This document shows positions 33,444 to 42,364 of a DNA stretch of 64,000 bases, one piece after another. Each line of letters begins with the position of its first letter. Position 1 is the first letter of the stretch. The notes under the pieces are model-generated. The model was given only the letters and a program-made list of their open reading frames with translations. It was not told the origin of the DNA and made no database searches. The stretch comes from DAITQM01 sp039794245 (GTDB lineage: Bacteria; Pseudomonadota; Gammaproteobacteria; Xanthomonadales; Wenzhouxiangellaceae). The position numbers and the translations under genes were made by a program. Where the stretch lies: assembly GCA_039794245.1 (NCBI GenBank), contig JBDIVS010000014.1:1-64000 (forward strand). Direction: 5' to 3'.

Positions 33444-34783
33444 TGCCGCCCGCACCGTTTCTACCGCAGCGGCTGATCCGCCTCAAACGCGACGGCGGGA
33501 CACTCACGGCGGCCGATATCGAGCGCTTCGTCGCCGGCCTGACTCGTGGAGAAATCAGCGCCGAACAGGTCGCGGCGCTGGCGATGGCGGTGTTTTTCCG
33601 CGGCCTGGACAGCGTTGAGCGGCGCGCCCTGACCCTGGCGATGGCGCGCAGCGGTCAAGTGCTGCGCTGGCCGTGCGACCGGCTTCGCGGTCCGGTGTTG
33701 GACAAACATTCGACCGGCGGCGTCGGCGACAAGGTGAGCCTGATCCTCGCGCCGCTGGTCGCCGCCTGTGGCGCGCACGTGCCGATGATCTCCGGCCGCG
33801 GCCTCGGTCACACCGGCGGGACGCTGGACAAGCTGGAAAGCATCCCCGGCTATCGCACGGCGTTGGCGAGCGATGAGTTTATGGCCCAGGTCATCGATCT
33901 GGGCTGTGCGATCGTCGGCCAGACGGCCGAGCTGGCGCCCGCCGACCGCCGCTTTTATGCCATCCGTGATGTGACCGCGACGGTCGAATCGATCCCGCTG
34001 ATCACCGCCTCGATCCTGGCGAAAAAACTTGCCGCCGGCCTCGACGGCCTGGTACTCGATGTCAAGTTCGGCAGCGGTGCCATGATGCCCGACCGCGTGC
34101 GGGCCGCCGAGCTGGCGGCGGCTCTCACCGCCACCGCCGGGGACTGCGGCCTCAGGGCGCGCGCCGTGCTCGGCGATATGAACCAGGTACTGGGCCGGAC
34201 GGCGGGCAATGCCCTCGAAGTCGGTGAAGCGGTTGCGGTTTTGACTGGGGCGGGCGCCGAGCCAAGACTGCTCGACTGCACGTTGACCCTCGCTGCTGAA
34301 ATGCTGGTCCAAGGCGGCCTGGCGCCGGATCACGAAAGCGGCCGCCACGCCGCCGCCGCGGCGCTCGCTGCCGGCAAAGCCGCCGAAACCTTCGGCCGCA
34401 TGGTCCGGGCCCAGGGTGGCCCGGCCGATTTCATCGACCGGCCAGGCCATTATCTCGCCGCCGCCCCGGTGATCCGGGAGGTGACCGCCGGCCGTACCGG
34501 ATATCTGGCGGAATTCGACGTTAGGGCCATCGGCGAGGCCATTGTCACCCTGGGCGGCGGGCGGACCAAGACCGAGCAGCGCATCGACCCCCGCGTCGGC
34601 TTCAGCGATGTTGCCGCGCTGGGGACCAGACTCGACACCGGCGAGCCGCTCGCCCGGGTGCATGCGGCGGACGACGCGGCGGCGCAAGCAGCGATTGCCG
34701 CGTTTGATGAAGCGATCGAAATCGGCGATCGAGCCCCTGAGCCCGGCCCGGTCGCCGTAGTGCTCGACGCGATGGAGGCCTGA
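33443..34783 (+). CDS. deoA: thymidine/pyrimidine-nucleoside phosphorylase
   Basis: The 446-residue protein has the family II phosphorylase core: LRGPVLDKHSTGGVGDKVSL, PMISGRGLGHTGGTLDKLES, YAIRDVTATVESIPLITASI and DVKFGSGAMMPD. It splits thymidine and deoxyuridine to base plus deoxyribose-1-phosphate, which DeoB then isomerises. The typical DeoA length is 440 residues, so it is complete. It starts inside the cdd stop and is followed by deoB after two bases. Confidence 0.93.
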   Translation: MPPAPFLPQRLIRLKRDGGTLTAADIERFVAGLTRGEISAEQVAALAMAVFFRGLDSVERRALTLAMARSGQVLRWPCDRLRGPVLDKHSTGGVGDKVSLILAPLVAACGAHVPMISGRGLGHTGGTLDKLESIPGYRTALASDEFMAQVIDLGCAIVGQTAELAPADRRFYAIRDVTATVESIPLITASILAKKLAAGLDGLVLDVKFGSGAMMPDRVRAAELAAALTATAGDCGLRARAVLGDMNQVLGRTAGNALEVGEAVAVLTGAGAEPRLLDCTLTLAAEMLVQGGLAPDHESGRHAAAAALAAGKAAETFGRMVRAQGGPADFIDRPGHYLAAAPVIREVTAGRTGYLAEFDVRAIGEAIVTLGGGRTKTEQRIDPRVGFSDVAALGTRLDTGEPLARVHAADDAAAQAAIAAFDEAIEIGDRAPEPGPVAVVLDAMEA

Positions 34784-34785
34784 CG

Positions 34786-36000
34786 GTGGGCCGCGCAGTG
34801 CTGCTCGTCATCGACAGCCTCGGGATCGGCGAAGGCCCCGATGCGGCGCGCTTCGGCGACAGCGGCGCCGATACGCTGGGCCATATCGCCCAAACGCTGG
34901 CCGCCGGCGCGCACGATGAGCGGCGCCCCGCCGGGCCGTTGCACCTGCCCCACCTGTACCGGCTCGGTCTCGGTCAGGCGGCGCACCTGGCCACCGGCCG
35001 CTTGCCGGCCAGGCACCCGCCCAGGCTCGACCTGATCGGCTTATACGCCGCCCTTGCCGAACTGAGCCGCGGCAAGGACACGCCAAGCGGGCATTGGGAG
35101 ATGACCGGACTTACGGTCGATTTCGACTGGGGTTATTTTCCGCGTAAGGTGCCGGCCTTTCCCGAAGCGCTGACCCGGGCGCTGATCGCTGAAGCGGGCC
35201 TGCCCGGCATCCTCGGCAACTGCCACGCCTCGGGTACCGAGATCATCGCCGACCTCGGCGTCGAACACCTGGCCAGCGGCAAACCGATCGTCTATACCTC
35301 GGCCGACAGCGTCTTGCAGATCGCGGCACATGAAGAGGCGTTCGGCCTCGAGCGCCTGTACCGGACCTGCGAAATCGCCCGCCGGCTGGTCGATCCTTAT
35401 CGTATCGGCCGGGTGATTGCCCGGCCATTCGTCGGCCGGCCCGGAGCCTTCAGCCGCACCTATCACCGCCGCGACTATGCCACGCCGCCGCATGCTCAGA
35501 CCCTGCTCGACCGGCTCAAAAGCGCCGGCCGCGAGGTCATCGGCATCGGCAAGATCGGCGATATTTTCGCCGGCCGCGGTCTGACCCAAAGCGTCAAGGC
35601 CGACGGCACCGCGGCGCAGTTAGCCGCCACGTTGGAGGCGCTCGCCGCCCTGCCCGACGGCGGACTGGTGTTCACCAATTTCGTCGATTTCGATACGCTC
35701 TACGGCCACCGCCGCGATGCCGTCGGTTATGGCCGCGAACTCGAACGTCTCGATGCCTTGCTGCCCCGCCTGCTCGCCTGTCTCGTCCCCGGTGACCGCC
35801 TCTACATCACCGCCGACCACGGCTGCGACCCGACGTTCAAGGGCACCGACCACACCCGCGAATTCGTACCGCTGTTGGTCCACGGCCCCGGCCTTAAACC
35901 CGGCAACGCCGGCCGGCGCGAAAGCTTCGCCGATATCGGCCAGAGCATCGCGCTCCAGCTCGGCCTCGAACCGCTCGCTGCCGGCACGGCGCTCGTCTAA
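34786..36000 (+). CDS. deoB: phosphopentomutase
   Basis: The 404-residue protein from GTG 34786 belongs to the alkaline-phosphatase superfamily. It has VLLVIDSLGIGEGPDA at the start (metal Asp), GKDTPSGHWEMTG (the phosphothreonine nucleophile T in KDTPSGHWE), VFTNFVDFDTLYGHRRD and ADHGCDPTFKGTDHTRE. It converts (deoxy)ribose-1-phosphate to the 5-phosphate. It is third in cdd-deoA-deoB. No deoC is present in the window to finish the route, so that aldolase must be encoded elsewhere. Confidence 0.93.
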   Translation: MGRAVLLVIDSLGIGEGPDAARFGDSGADTLGHIAQTLAAGAHDERRPAGPLHLPHLYRLGLGQAAHLATGRLPARHPPRLDLIGLYAALAELSRGKDTPSGHWEMTGLTVDFDWGYFPRKVPAFPEALTRALIAEAGLPGILGNCHASGTEIIADLGVEHLASGKPIVYTSADSVLQIAAHEEAFGLERLYRTCEIARRLVDPYRIGRVIARPFVGRPGAFSRTYHRRDYATPPHAQTLLDRLKSAGREVIGIGKIGDIFAGRGLTQSVKADGTAAQLAATLEALAALPDGGLVFTNFVDFDTLYGHRRDAVGYGRELERLDALLPRLLACLVPGDRLYITADHGCDPTFKGTDHTREFVPLLVHGPGLKPGNAGRRESFADIGQSIALQLGLEPLAAGTALV

Positions 36001-36079
36001 CCGGCTATCGTCCTTGGCAACGAATGCTGGGTTTGTTCGAGGCGGGATGGCGCGGTGGGCGGTCCATTCCGTTCTCGGT

Positions 36080-36349
36080 TCAGTCGTCGGTGCCTTTGAT
36101 CAGGTTGCGGATTTTGATGATCAGGATCGACAGTGACAGGATTCCGGTGACGAGGTTGGCGACGACGATCGCCGGGTCGCCGATCGCCCAACCGTACAGG
36201 AACCAGAAGACGACGCCGGCGGTGAATATGGCGTACATCGACAGCGCCAGAGAGCGGGTGTCGCCGGTGCGCAGGGTTTTGATCGCCTGCGGCAGAAAGG
36301 CGACGGTGGTCAACGTCGCAGCAGTATAGCCTAGCCAGAGCGCGGGCAT
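36080..36349 (-). CDS. SemiSWEET-type PQ-loop transporter
   Basis: ATG 36349 is chosen because GGAGG lies 5 bases upstream, giving 89 residues with three membrane segments. The PQ motif is in TTVAFLPQAIKTLRTGDTRS, followed by FWFLYGWAIGDPAIVVANLV. SemiSWEETs work as dimers and move sugars by facilitated transport; this one could serve sugars released by nucleoside breakdown, but that is only suggested by location. It is convergent with deoB, 80 bases apart. Confidence 0.88.
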   Translation of the reverse strand: MPALWLGYTAATLTTVAFLPQAIKTLRTGDTRSLALSMYAIFTAGVVFWFLYGWAIGDPAIVVANLVTGILSLSILIIKIRNLIKGTDD

Positions 36350-36391
36350 GTCGCCTCCTGGTTGATGCAATGCTCGGCCAATCGGATGGGA

Positions 36392-36676
36392 CTAGCCATC
36401 GTCCCGGGTCGATCCGTGCCGTTTCCGGCCGGCTGCGGCCAGCGTGTCGAGCGCGCGGTCGATTGTGTTTTTTGCGGCGGCAGTCATCCCGCCGTGCTCA
36501 TACTGTTCGGGAGCTTCGGCATTGTCGTCTGCACTGCGGTCTTCGTCCAGGACGATGCGCCAGGCGGGGGTTTCGAGGTCGTCGAACTGGCCGCTTCTGG
36601 CGGCCCACCAGAATACGGCGAGGGCCAGTGCGATCAGCAGCAGGCCAAGCGGCAGCAGGACGGCGAGCATGCTCAT
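36392..36676 (-). CDS. ccoS: cbb3 oxidase assembly protein CcoS
   Basis: The start at ATG 36676 overlaps the ccoI stop (ATGA). The 94-residue protein begins MSMLAVLLPLGLLLIALALA with one membrane segment, then AVFWWAARSGQFDDLETPAW, the CcoS signature. A C-terminal tail of about 45 residues rich in acidic and Ala residues is longer than in many CcoS proteins. CcoS is needed for cofactor insertion into the oxidase. It is the last gene of the cco cluster. Confidence 0.9.
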   Translation of the reverse strand: MSMLAVLLPLGLLLIALALAVFWWAARSGQFDDLETPAWRIVLDEDRSADDNAEAPEQYEHGGMTAAAKNTIDRALDTLAAAGRKRHGSTRDDG

Positions 36677-39243
36677 CCGGCCGCCGCGCCGTGCAGGGTT
36701 TCGCCGCCTAGCGTGTGCTGTTCGCAACTCGTCTCGGCCATGGGCAGGCGCGCGGCGCGCAGGGCGTTGCCGACGACGACCAGCGAGCTCAACGACATGC
36801 CGAGCGCCGCCAGCCACGGGGCGACGAAGCCGAGGCTGGCGGCGGGGGCGGCGAGCAGGTTGTAGGCCACGGCCCAGGCGAAGTTCTGGCGGATGATGCG
36901 CCGCGTGCGGTGGGCGTGGGCGAGAAGTTCGGGAAGCTGCGCTAGGCGTTCGGCGGTGATGATCACGTCGGCGCCGGCCCGGCCGATCGCTTCGCCGCCG
37001 GCCAGCGCGATCGAGACATCGGCGGCGGCCAGCACCGGGGCGTCGTTGACGCCGTCGCCGGCCATCGCGACGGTATGCCCTTGCCGCTGCGCTTCCCTGG
37101 CGATCGCCATTTTATCTTCCGGCAATAAACCGCCGCGCCAGTCGGCGATGCCGAGCCGGGTCGCGGCGGCCTTGACCGCCGCCGGCCGGTCGCCGCTCAG
37201 GATTCGCACCATAAGGCCCAACCGCTCCAGCCGCCGCACGGCATCGGCGGCGTCGGCCCTGAGGCGATCGGCGAGCCTGAAGCGGGCGACGATATGCCGG
37301 CCGTCGCCGAGATAAAGCAAGGTGTGGCCGTCAATGTCTGCGTCCCACTGATCGCCGTCATGGCCGGCGTAATCGGCCCGTCCGAGGCGCCACCACCGGC
37401 CGCCGATCTGTGCCGTGACGCCGGCGCCGGGCACGGTTTCGCGCGCGCCTGCGCTTTCGGTGACGGGAATCCCGCCGAAGGCGGTGGCCAGCGGGTGGCG
37501 CGTGCCGGCCATCAGGGCGGCGGCGATGCCGATCGCGGCGGCGCGGTCGATGGCCGGCGAGGTCTCGATTCCGATGAGCGAAAAGCGGCCGTCGGTCAAG
37601 GTTCCGGTTTTGTCGAGCAGCACCAGATCGCACGAGGCGAGTTTGTCGAGCGCGGCAGCGCCGGCGATAAAGATACCGCGCCGCGCCAGGGCGCCGATCG
37701 CCCCGGCCAGCGCCGCCGGCGCGGCCAGCGACAAGGCACACGGGCAGGTCACGACCAGCACGGCGAGCGTCGCGGCGAAGGCGCGGGCCGGATCCATGTG
37801 CCACCAGACCACCGCGGTGCCCAGGGCGAGCAGCAGCACCAAACCGATAAAGCCCGCGGCGAGGCGGTCGCCGGCGGCCTGCCGGAGCGGCCGGCTGCTT
37901 TGCGCTTTTGAAAGAATGCGGCGCAGGCGCCCCAGACTCGAATGCTCGCCGGCGGCTGCCACCCGGCCTTCGGCCGTGCCCGAGACGACGCGGCTGCCGG
38001 CCAGAAGATAACGGCCGCATCCGGCCAGGCGGGGCACCGCTTCACCGGTCAGCAACGATTCGTCGACCGCGACTTCACCGTTTTCGATCACGATATCGGC
38101 CGGCACCGTGGCGGCGGCCTGCAACCGCACCCGGTCGCCTGTTTCCAGTTCGTCGGCAGTGACTGTGGTCCAGGTGCCGGCGGGATCGCATCGCTCGGCG
38201 CCGACCACCGCCGCTTCGGCCAGCCGCCGGCCGCTTGCCGCCGCCGTGCGCCGGGCGCCAAGCTCCAGAAAACGGGCGAGCGTCAGGAAAAAGACGAACA
38301 TCGTCACCGCCTCGAAATAGACCTCGCCCGCGCCCTGCACCGTGTGCCAGACGCTCGCCGACCAGGCGAGCACCAAGGCCAGGGCCACTGGCTGGTCCAT
38401 CACCGGCCGGCCGGTGAGCAGCCCGCGCCAGGCCTGGGCAAGGATCGGCCAGCCGGCGAACCACACGACCGGGATGCTGAGCACCAGCGAGAACCAGCGC
38501 AGGCCGCCGCTCACCACCGGGGGCATTTCAGATGCACCGCCGAAATAAAGCCCGACGGCGTACATCAACACCTGCATCATGCCGATACCGGCGACGGCGA
38601 GACGGAGTTGGGCGCGGCGCACTTCGCGGCGTTCGGCGGCGAGACTTTCGCCGCCGAGTTCGGGCGTCGGTTTGAAGCCGAAGCGGGCGATGGCGGCCAG
38701 CAAGGCCGAAAGCGCCAGCCGCTGCGTATCCCATTCGACACGCGCCCGGGCCGTGGCCGGGTTGACCTCCAGCGCCTCGATCCCCGGCGTCCGGGCGGCC
38801 AGCGAGTGCAGCAGCCAGGCGCAGGCGGCGCAGCGCATGCCGTCGAGGTGGAGCAGAATCTCGCGGCGCCGGTCATCGACCCGGCGGGTGAGTCGTTCGA
38901 GCACCGCCGGCCGGTCGTAAAGCGTAAAGTCGCCGGCCGCCGCCGCCGGCGCGGTGACCGCCGGCGCGGTGCGGTAGCGATAGTAGTTTTCGAGCCCCGA
39001 ACCTTCGATCAACAGGGCAACCGCGCGACAGCCCTGGCAACAGAAATGCCTGAGCGCCCCAGCGATCCGGTCGTGCGGCGCCCCCGGCGGCAAGGCTTCG
39101 CCGCAATGAAAACAGCCGGCGGCCGGCGGGCGGGTTTCGGTGACTGTCCCGTCGATCGATTCGGTGACTGTCCCGTCGATCGATTCGTCGATCAGTTTGT
39201 TGACTGTCCCGTTCACGCCCGCAGGATTGAATTTGCCGTTCAC
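36673..39243 (-). CDS. ccoI: copper-translocating P-type ATPase CcoI/FixI
   Basis: The 856-residue protein has an N-terminal Cys-rich CFHCGEALPPG and FCCQGCRAVALLI segment, an HMA domain with MRCAACAW near residue 137, the CPx motif TCPCALSLAAPAA, DKTGTLTDG (phosphorylated Asp) and GDGVNDAPVL. It exports copper for the CuB site of the cbb3 oxidase. The first 35 residues are unusual: NGTVNKLIDESIDGTVTESI is encoded by a 24-base tandem repeat and is not part of the family. A start after the repeat is not available as ATG, so the extension may be translated. It overlaps ccoS by 4 bases. Confidence 0.93.
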   Translation of the reverse strand: MNGKFNPAGVNGTVNKLIDESIDGTVTESIDGTVTETRPPAAGCFHCGEALPPGAPHDRIAGALRHFCCQGCRAVALLIEGSGLENYYRYRTAPAVTAPAAAAGDFTLYDRPAVLERLTRRVDDRRREILLHLDGMRCAACAWLLHSLAARTPGIEALEVNPATARARVEWDTQRLALSALLAAIARFGFKPTPELGGESLAAERREVRRAQLRLAVAGIGMMQVLMYAVGLYFGGASEMPPVVSGGLRWFSLVLSIPVVWFAGWPILAQAWRGLLTGRPVMDQPVALALVLAWSASVWHTVQGAGEVYFEAVTMFVFFLTLARFLELGARRTAAASGRRLAEAAVVGAERCDPAGTWTTVTADELETGDRVRLQAAATVPADIVIENGEVAVDESLLTGEAVPRLAGCGRYLLAGSRVVSGTAEGRVAAAGEHSSLGRLRRILSKAQSSRPLRQAAGDRLAAGFIGLVLLLALGTAVVWWHMDPARAFAATLAVLVVTCPCALSLAAPAALAGAIGALARRGIFIAGAAALDKLASCDLVLLDKTGTLTDGRFSLIGIETSPAIDRAAAIGIAAALMAGTRHPLATAFGGIPVTESAGARETVPGAGVTAQIGGRWWRLGRADYAGHDGDQWDADIDGHTLLYLGDGRHIVARFRLADRLRADAADAVRRLERLGLMVRILSGDRPAAVKAAATRLGIADWRGGLLPEDKMAIAREAQRQGHTVAMAGDGVNDAPVLAAADVSIALAGGEAIGRAGADVIITAERLAQLPELLAHAHRTRRIIRQNFAWAVAYNLLAAPAASLGFVAPWLAALGMSLSSLVVVGNALRAARLPMAETSCEQHTLGGETLHGAAAG
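39139..39216. repeat. 24-base tandem repeat at the ccoI start
   Basis: GGTGACTGTCCCGTCGATCG begins two exact 24-base copies (39139-39162, 39163-39186). A third partial copy of the TTGACTGTCCCGTTCAC part follows at 39200. Each encodes DGTVTESI on the minus strand. The core TGACTGTCCC/GGGACAGTCA resembles dispersed REP-like repeats of proteobacteria, so a repeat element may have been caught at the gene start. Confidence 0.6.
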
Positions 39244-39255
39244 ATTGAACCCGGG

Positions 39256-39810
39256 TCAGTCATGACCCACTGGCCGCGCCTGACCGGGCAGCGGCGCGGC
39301 GAGCGTGAAGCGCGCGCCGATCTTTCGTTGTTCTGATTCAAGACGCCAGGCGCCGGCGGGATCGTGCAACAACCAGGTGCCGCGCTGGACATCGGGCAAG
39401 ACCAGCGCGCCGTGATAGACGCCGTCGGGGCCGCGGGTCAGCACCGTGGCGCGATCGAGTTCGGCGCGCGTCGGGTGGATGTAGCGAAGCTGCACGGTAG
39501 CCGGCCGGGTATCGCCGGCCAGCAGCAAGCGCACGCGGCCGGCTTGCCGGTCGAGTGTGATGTCGGCGCGCAACGCCAGACGGGCGGCGGCCTCCAATGC
39601 GCTGCGCTCGTCGATCACCGCCTTGCCGAGCGGGTTCAGGTGTTTGGCGATCACCGGGTCGGGGTGGGCGAGCGCCAGCCAGATCGTCGCGAAGGAGCCG
39701 GCCATCGCGGCAAAAATCGGCACCAGCAGCCAGAGCCAGAGCGGTGGGCGGCGGGGTTTGGCGCCCTGAGCGGGCGCCGCTTGCCGGCCGGGATCAATCG
39801 CCATGGTCAT
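39256..39810 (-). CDS. ccoH: FixH/CcoH family protein
   Basis: From ATG 39810 (GGAG six bases upstream; ATG 39825 is an alternative) the protein is 184 residues with one N-terminal membrane segment (LWLWLLVPIFAAMAGSFATI) and a periplasmic beta domain. It contains LAHPDPVIAKHLNPLGKAVI and VRLLLAGDTRPATVQLRYIH, then LPDVQRGTWLLHDPAGAWRL. This matches FixH, an assembly factor for cbb3 oxidase acting with CcoG and CcoI. It overlaps the ccoG end by 17 bases. Confidence 0.85.
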   Translation of the reverse strand: MTMAIDPGRQAAPAQGAKPRRPPLWLWLLVPIFAAMAGSFATIWLALAHPDPVIAKHLNPLGKAVIDERSALEAAARLALRADITLDRQAGRVRLLLAGDTRPATVQLRYIHPTRAELDRATVLTRGPDGVYHGALVLPDVQRGTWLLHDPAGAWRLESEQRKIGARFTLAAPLPGQARPVGHD

Positions 39811-41206
39811 CGCCGTCTCCGTCATGGTCCCGCTCGCCGGGCGGCGCGAAAAAGCGGCTAGGTTCGATCAACGGCTGCAAAGCGGCATCTTCCGGTGTGA
39901 CGACAAAGTGGATCGTCTGCCGTTCAGATACCGCATCGCGTTCCGCCCGCACCGCGACCGGCACCGGCTGCACAGCGCCGGCGGCGATTTCGATCCGGGG
40001 CCAGGTGCGGACCTCGAACCCATGTTCCCGGACGCCGATCGCGACCTGCTGCGCGTGGGCCGTTTTATTGATCAGGCGGATCGTGTAGGTGTTTTCGACA
40101 TCCTCGCCGGCCAGCCGGTACAACGCATTACGGTCGCGGATCACATCGGCGATCAGCGGCGCCCGGCCGCCGAGCAGCAGGCCGAAAGCGACGACCAGCG
40201 CCGCGAGCAGGGCGAGATAAATCAAAAGGCGCGGCCGGACGAGGCGCGTCGGGCGGCCGAGGACGGCGTTCTCGGTGGTGTAGCGGATCAGCCCGCGCGG
40301 GTAGTTCATCTGGTCCATGATCTGGTTGCAGGCGTCGATGCAGGCGCCGCACGCGATGCATTCGATCTGCAGGCCGTCGCGGATGTCGATGCCGGTCGGG
40401 CAGACCTGCACGCACCAGGTGCAGTCGATGCAGTCGCCGAGTCCGGCGGCGCGCGGTTCGAGGCCGCGCCGGCGGCGGCCGCGCGGCTCGCCGCGCCCTT
40501 CGTCGTAGGCGATGATCAGCGTATCGCGGTCGAACATCGCGCTCTGGAAACGGGCGTAGGGGCACATGTATTTGCACACCTGCTCGCGCAGAAAGCCGGC
40601 GTTGCCGTAAGTCGCGAGGCCATAAAACAAGATCCAGAAGGTTTCCCACGGCCCGGTGCTGAAGGTCTTCACCTTGCCGGCCAGCTCGCCGATCGGCGTG
40701 AAATAGCCGACGAAGGTCAATCCGGTCCACAGACTGAAGGCGATCCACAACGCCTGCTTGGCGCTCTTGCGCCCCCACCAGCTAAGATCGTGCGGCCCCT
40801 GGTCGAGCTTGAGGCGGTTTAGCCGGCGCCCTTCGATCAGGCGCTCCATCGCCAGAAAGACTTCGGTCCATACCGTCTGCGGGCAGGCATAACCGCACCA
40901 CAGGCGGCCGGCGAGCGCGGTGAAAAAAAACAGGCTGAGCGCGGCGATGATCAAAGTCAGGGTCAGCAGCAGAAAATCCTGCGGCCAGAAGGTCAGGCCG
41001 AAGATATGGAACTTGCGGGCCGGCAGGTCGAACAGCAACAACGGCTCGCCGCCGGGCCTGAGCCAGGCGACGGTGTAGAACAAACCCATCAACAGCCACG
41101 CCGCTGTGGTTCTCAGGCGCGTGAAACGGCCTTCGATCTCGCGCGGATAGACTTTCTCGCGGCGGGCGTACAACGCCTCGCCACCGCCGGTCGGCAGCGG
41201 TTTCAT
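39794..41206 (-). CDS. ccoG: polyferredoxin CcoG/FixG (RdxA)
   Basis: The start ATG 41206 overlaps the upstream stop (ATGA), giving 470 residues. It has five or six membrane segments, a RLWCGYACPQTVWTEVF motif, and two 4Fe-4S ferredoxin motifs, CIDCTWCVQVCPTG and CIACGACIDACNQ. A C-terminal immunoglobulin-like FixG domain follows. The tail HDGDGDDHGD could bind metal. CcoG reduces Cu(II) for delivery to the cbb3 oxidase. It sits between the small membrane protein gene and ccoH. Confidence 0.93.
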   Translation of the reverse strand: MKPLPTGGGEALYARREKVYPREIEGRFTRLRTTAAWLLMGLFYTVAWLRPGGEPLLLFDLPARKFHIFGLTFWPQDFLLLTLTLIIAALSLFFFTALAGRLWCGYACPQTVWTEVFLAMERLIEGRRLNRLKLDQGPHDLSWWGRKSAKQALWIAFSLWTGLTFVGYFTPIGELAGKVKTFSTGPWETFWILFYGLATYGNAGFLREQVCKYMCPYARFQSAMFDRDTLIIAYDEGRGEPRGRRRRGLEPRAAGLGDCIDCTWCVQVCPTGIDIRDGLQIECIACGACIDACNQIMDQMNYPRGLIRYTTENAVLGRPTRLVRPRLLIYLALLAALVVAFGLLLGGRAPLIADVIRDRNALYRLAGEDVENTYTIRLINKTAHAQQVAIGVREHGFEVRTWPRIEIAAGAVQPVPVAVRAERDAVSERQTIHFVVTPEDAALQPLIEPSRFFAPPGERDHDGDGDDHGD

Positions 41207-41493
41207 GCTCGCCGCCGGAAACGCGCCGCCGGGCGGAGCAGCCACCAGGTCAAGGTCGAGGAGGCGAGGTTCAAGGCCCAGAAGCAGAAAAAGCCGATGG
41301 TGTAGCCGCTTTGCCGGTCCAGCTCCCAGGCCGGATCGAGCAGGTGGGCCAGATCGATCGGATCGTAGAGCCCGAAAACGACCAGGGTGCCGAGGCCGGC
41401 GGTCAGAAACGACGGCCAGAAAATGGCCCCGAGCCGCTGTACCAGCGGCCGGGGCGGGGGCACGAAATCATTGGGCTGAGAGGCTTTTGACAT
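41203..41493 (-). CDS. small two-helix membrane protein in the cco operon
   Basis: The start at ATG 41493 gives 96 residues beginning MSKASQPNDFVPPPRPLVQR. Two membrane segments are seen (FWPSFLTAGLGTLVVFGLYD and TIGFFCFWALNLASSTLTWW), separated by a short periplasmic loop DPIDLAHLLDPAWELDRQSG. It overlaps the ccoP end by 26 bases and the ccoG start by 4, so it belongs to the operon. I do not recognise a named family. A small accessory subunit or assembly factor of the oxidase is inferred from position only. Confidence 0.75.
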   Translation of the reverse strand: MSKASQPNDFVPPPRPLVQRLGAIFWPSFLTAGLGTLVVFGLYDPIDLAHLLDPAWELDRQSGYTIGFFCFWALNLASSTLTWWLLRPAARFRRRA

Positions 41494-42364
41494 AGGCGGC
41501 AAGGACATGGATCCGTTCGGCGCCCAAGCGCTCGGCGAAGGACGGCATCTGGTTGCTGCGGCCGTTGCGGACGATGTCGGCGATGGTGGTTTCGGAGGCA
41601 TCATACAACCAGATGCCGTCGGTCAGATTCGGCGCGCCGAGCAGGGGATTGCCCCTGCCTTCGGCACCGTGGCAGGCGACGCAGAACATCGCAAACTTCG
41701 CCTGTCCGGCGGCGGCGAGTTCGGGGTCGTGGTCGAGGTCGCTCAGGCTTAGGACATAAGCCGTCACTGCCTCGACGCCGGCATCGCCGAGCGCTGGCCC
41801 CCAGGGCGGCATCAGCCCCTGCCGGCCGCCGCTGATCGTCGTCAGGATCGTCGCCGCATCGCCGCCCCACAACCAATCGCCGTCGGCGAGGTTCGGAAAG
41901 CCGTGGGCGCCACGGCCGTCCGAGCCGTGGCACTGGGCGCATTCGTTGACGAACAGGTTGTAACCGGCAGCCAGTGCCCGGCTGTCGCCTTGCAGATCGT
42001 CGATCGGGCGCGCCGCGAAGGCGGCGAAGAGCGGACCGTAGCGCGCCTCGGCGTCGGCCATTTCGCTGGTATAGCGTGCCGTGCTCGACCAGCCGAGCAC
42101 GCCGCCGAAAGAACCGAGGCCCGGGTACAACACCAGGTAGCCGATGCCGAAAAAGACGGTGATATAGAACAACATCATCCACCAGCGCGGCAGCGGATTG
42201 TTGTATTCGCGAAGATCGCCGTCCCAGACATGGCCGGTGGTTTTTGTTTCGTCCGAGGAGGTCTTATCGACCCGTATTTTCGCCGTGCGGTACAAAAACC
42301 ACAGCGTCGCGACGATGGACAACACCGTCAGCGCGATGATGTAAACGCTCCACAACTCACTCAT
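41468..42364 (-). CDS. ccoP: cbb3 cytochrome oxidase subunit III (di-heme CcoP)
   Basis: The 298-residue protein has an N-terminal membrane segment, a second one near residue 70 (WWMMLFYITVFFGIGYLVLY), and two cytochrome c domains with heme motifs CAQCH near residue 140 and CVACH near residue 227. Distal Met ligands are in LMPPWG and QMPSF. The signature EYNNPLPRWW is typical of CcoP. It passes electrons from the bc1 complex to CcoO/CcoN. The start overlaps the ccoQ stop by 8 bases. Confidence 0.95.
   Translation of the reverse strand: MSELWSVYIIALTVLSIVATLWFLYRTAKIRVDKTSSDETKTTGHVWDGDLREYNNPLPRWWMMLFYITVFFGIGYLVLYPGLGSFGGVLGWSSTARYTSEMADAEARYGPLFAAFAARPIDDLQGDSRALAAGYNLFVNECAQCHGSDGRGAHGFPNLADGDWLWGGDAATILTTISGGRQGLMPPWGPALGDAGVEAVTAYVLSLSDLDHDPELAAAGQAKFAMFCVACHGAEGRGNPLLGAPNLTDGIWLYDASETTIADIVRNGRSNQMPSFAERLGAERIHVLAAYVKSLSAQ

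Noticed and set aside
37942..39336. 464-residue plus-strand frame over ccoI
   Set aside because: Shadow of ccoI with skewed composition; the P-type ATPase frame has all motifs.
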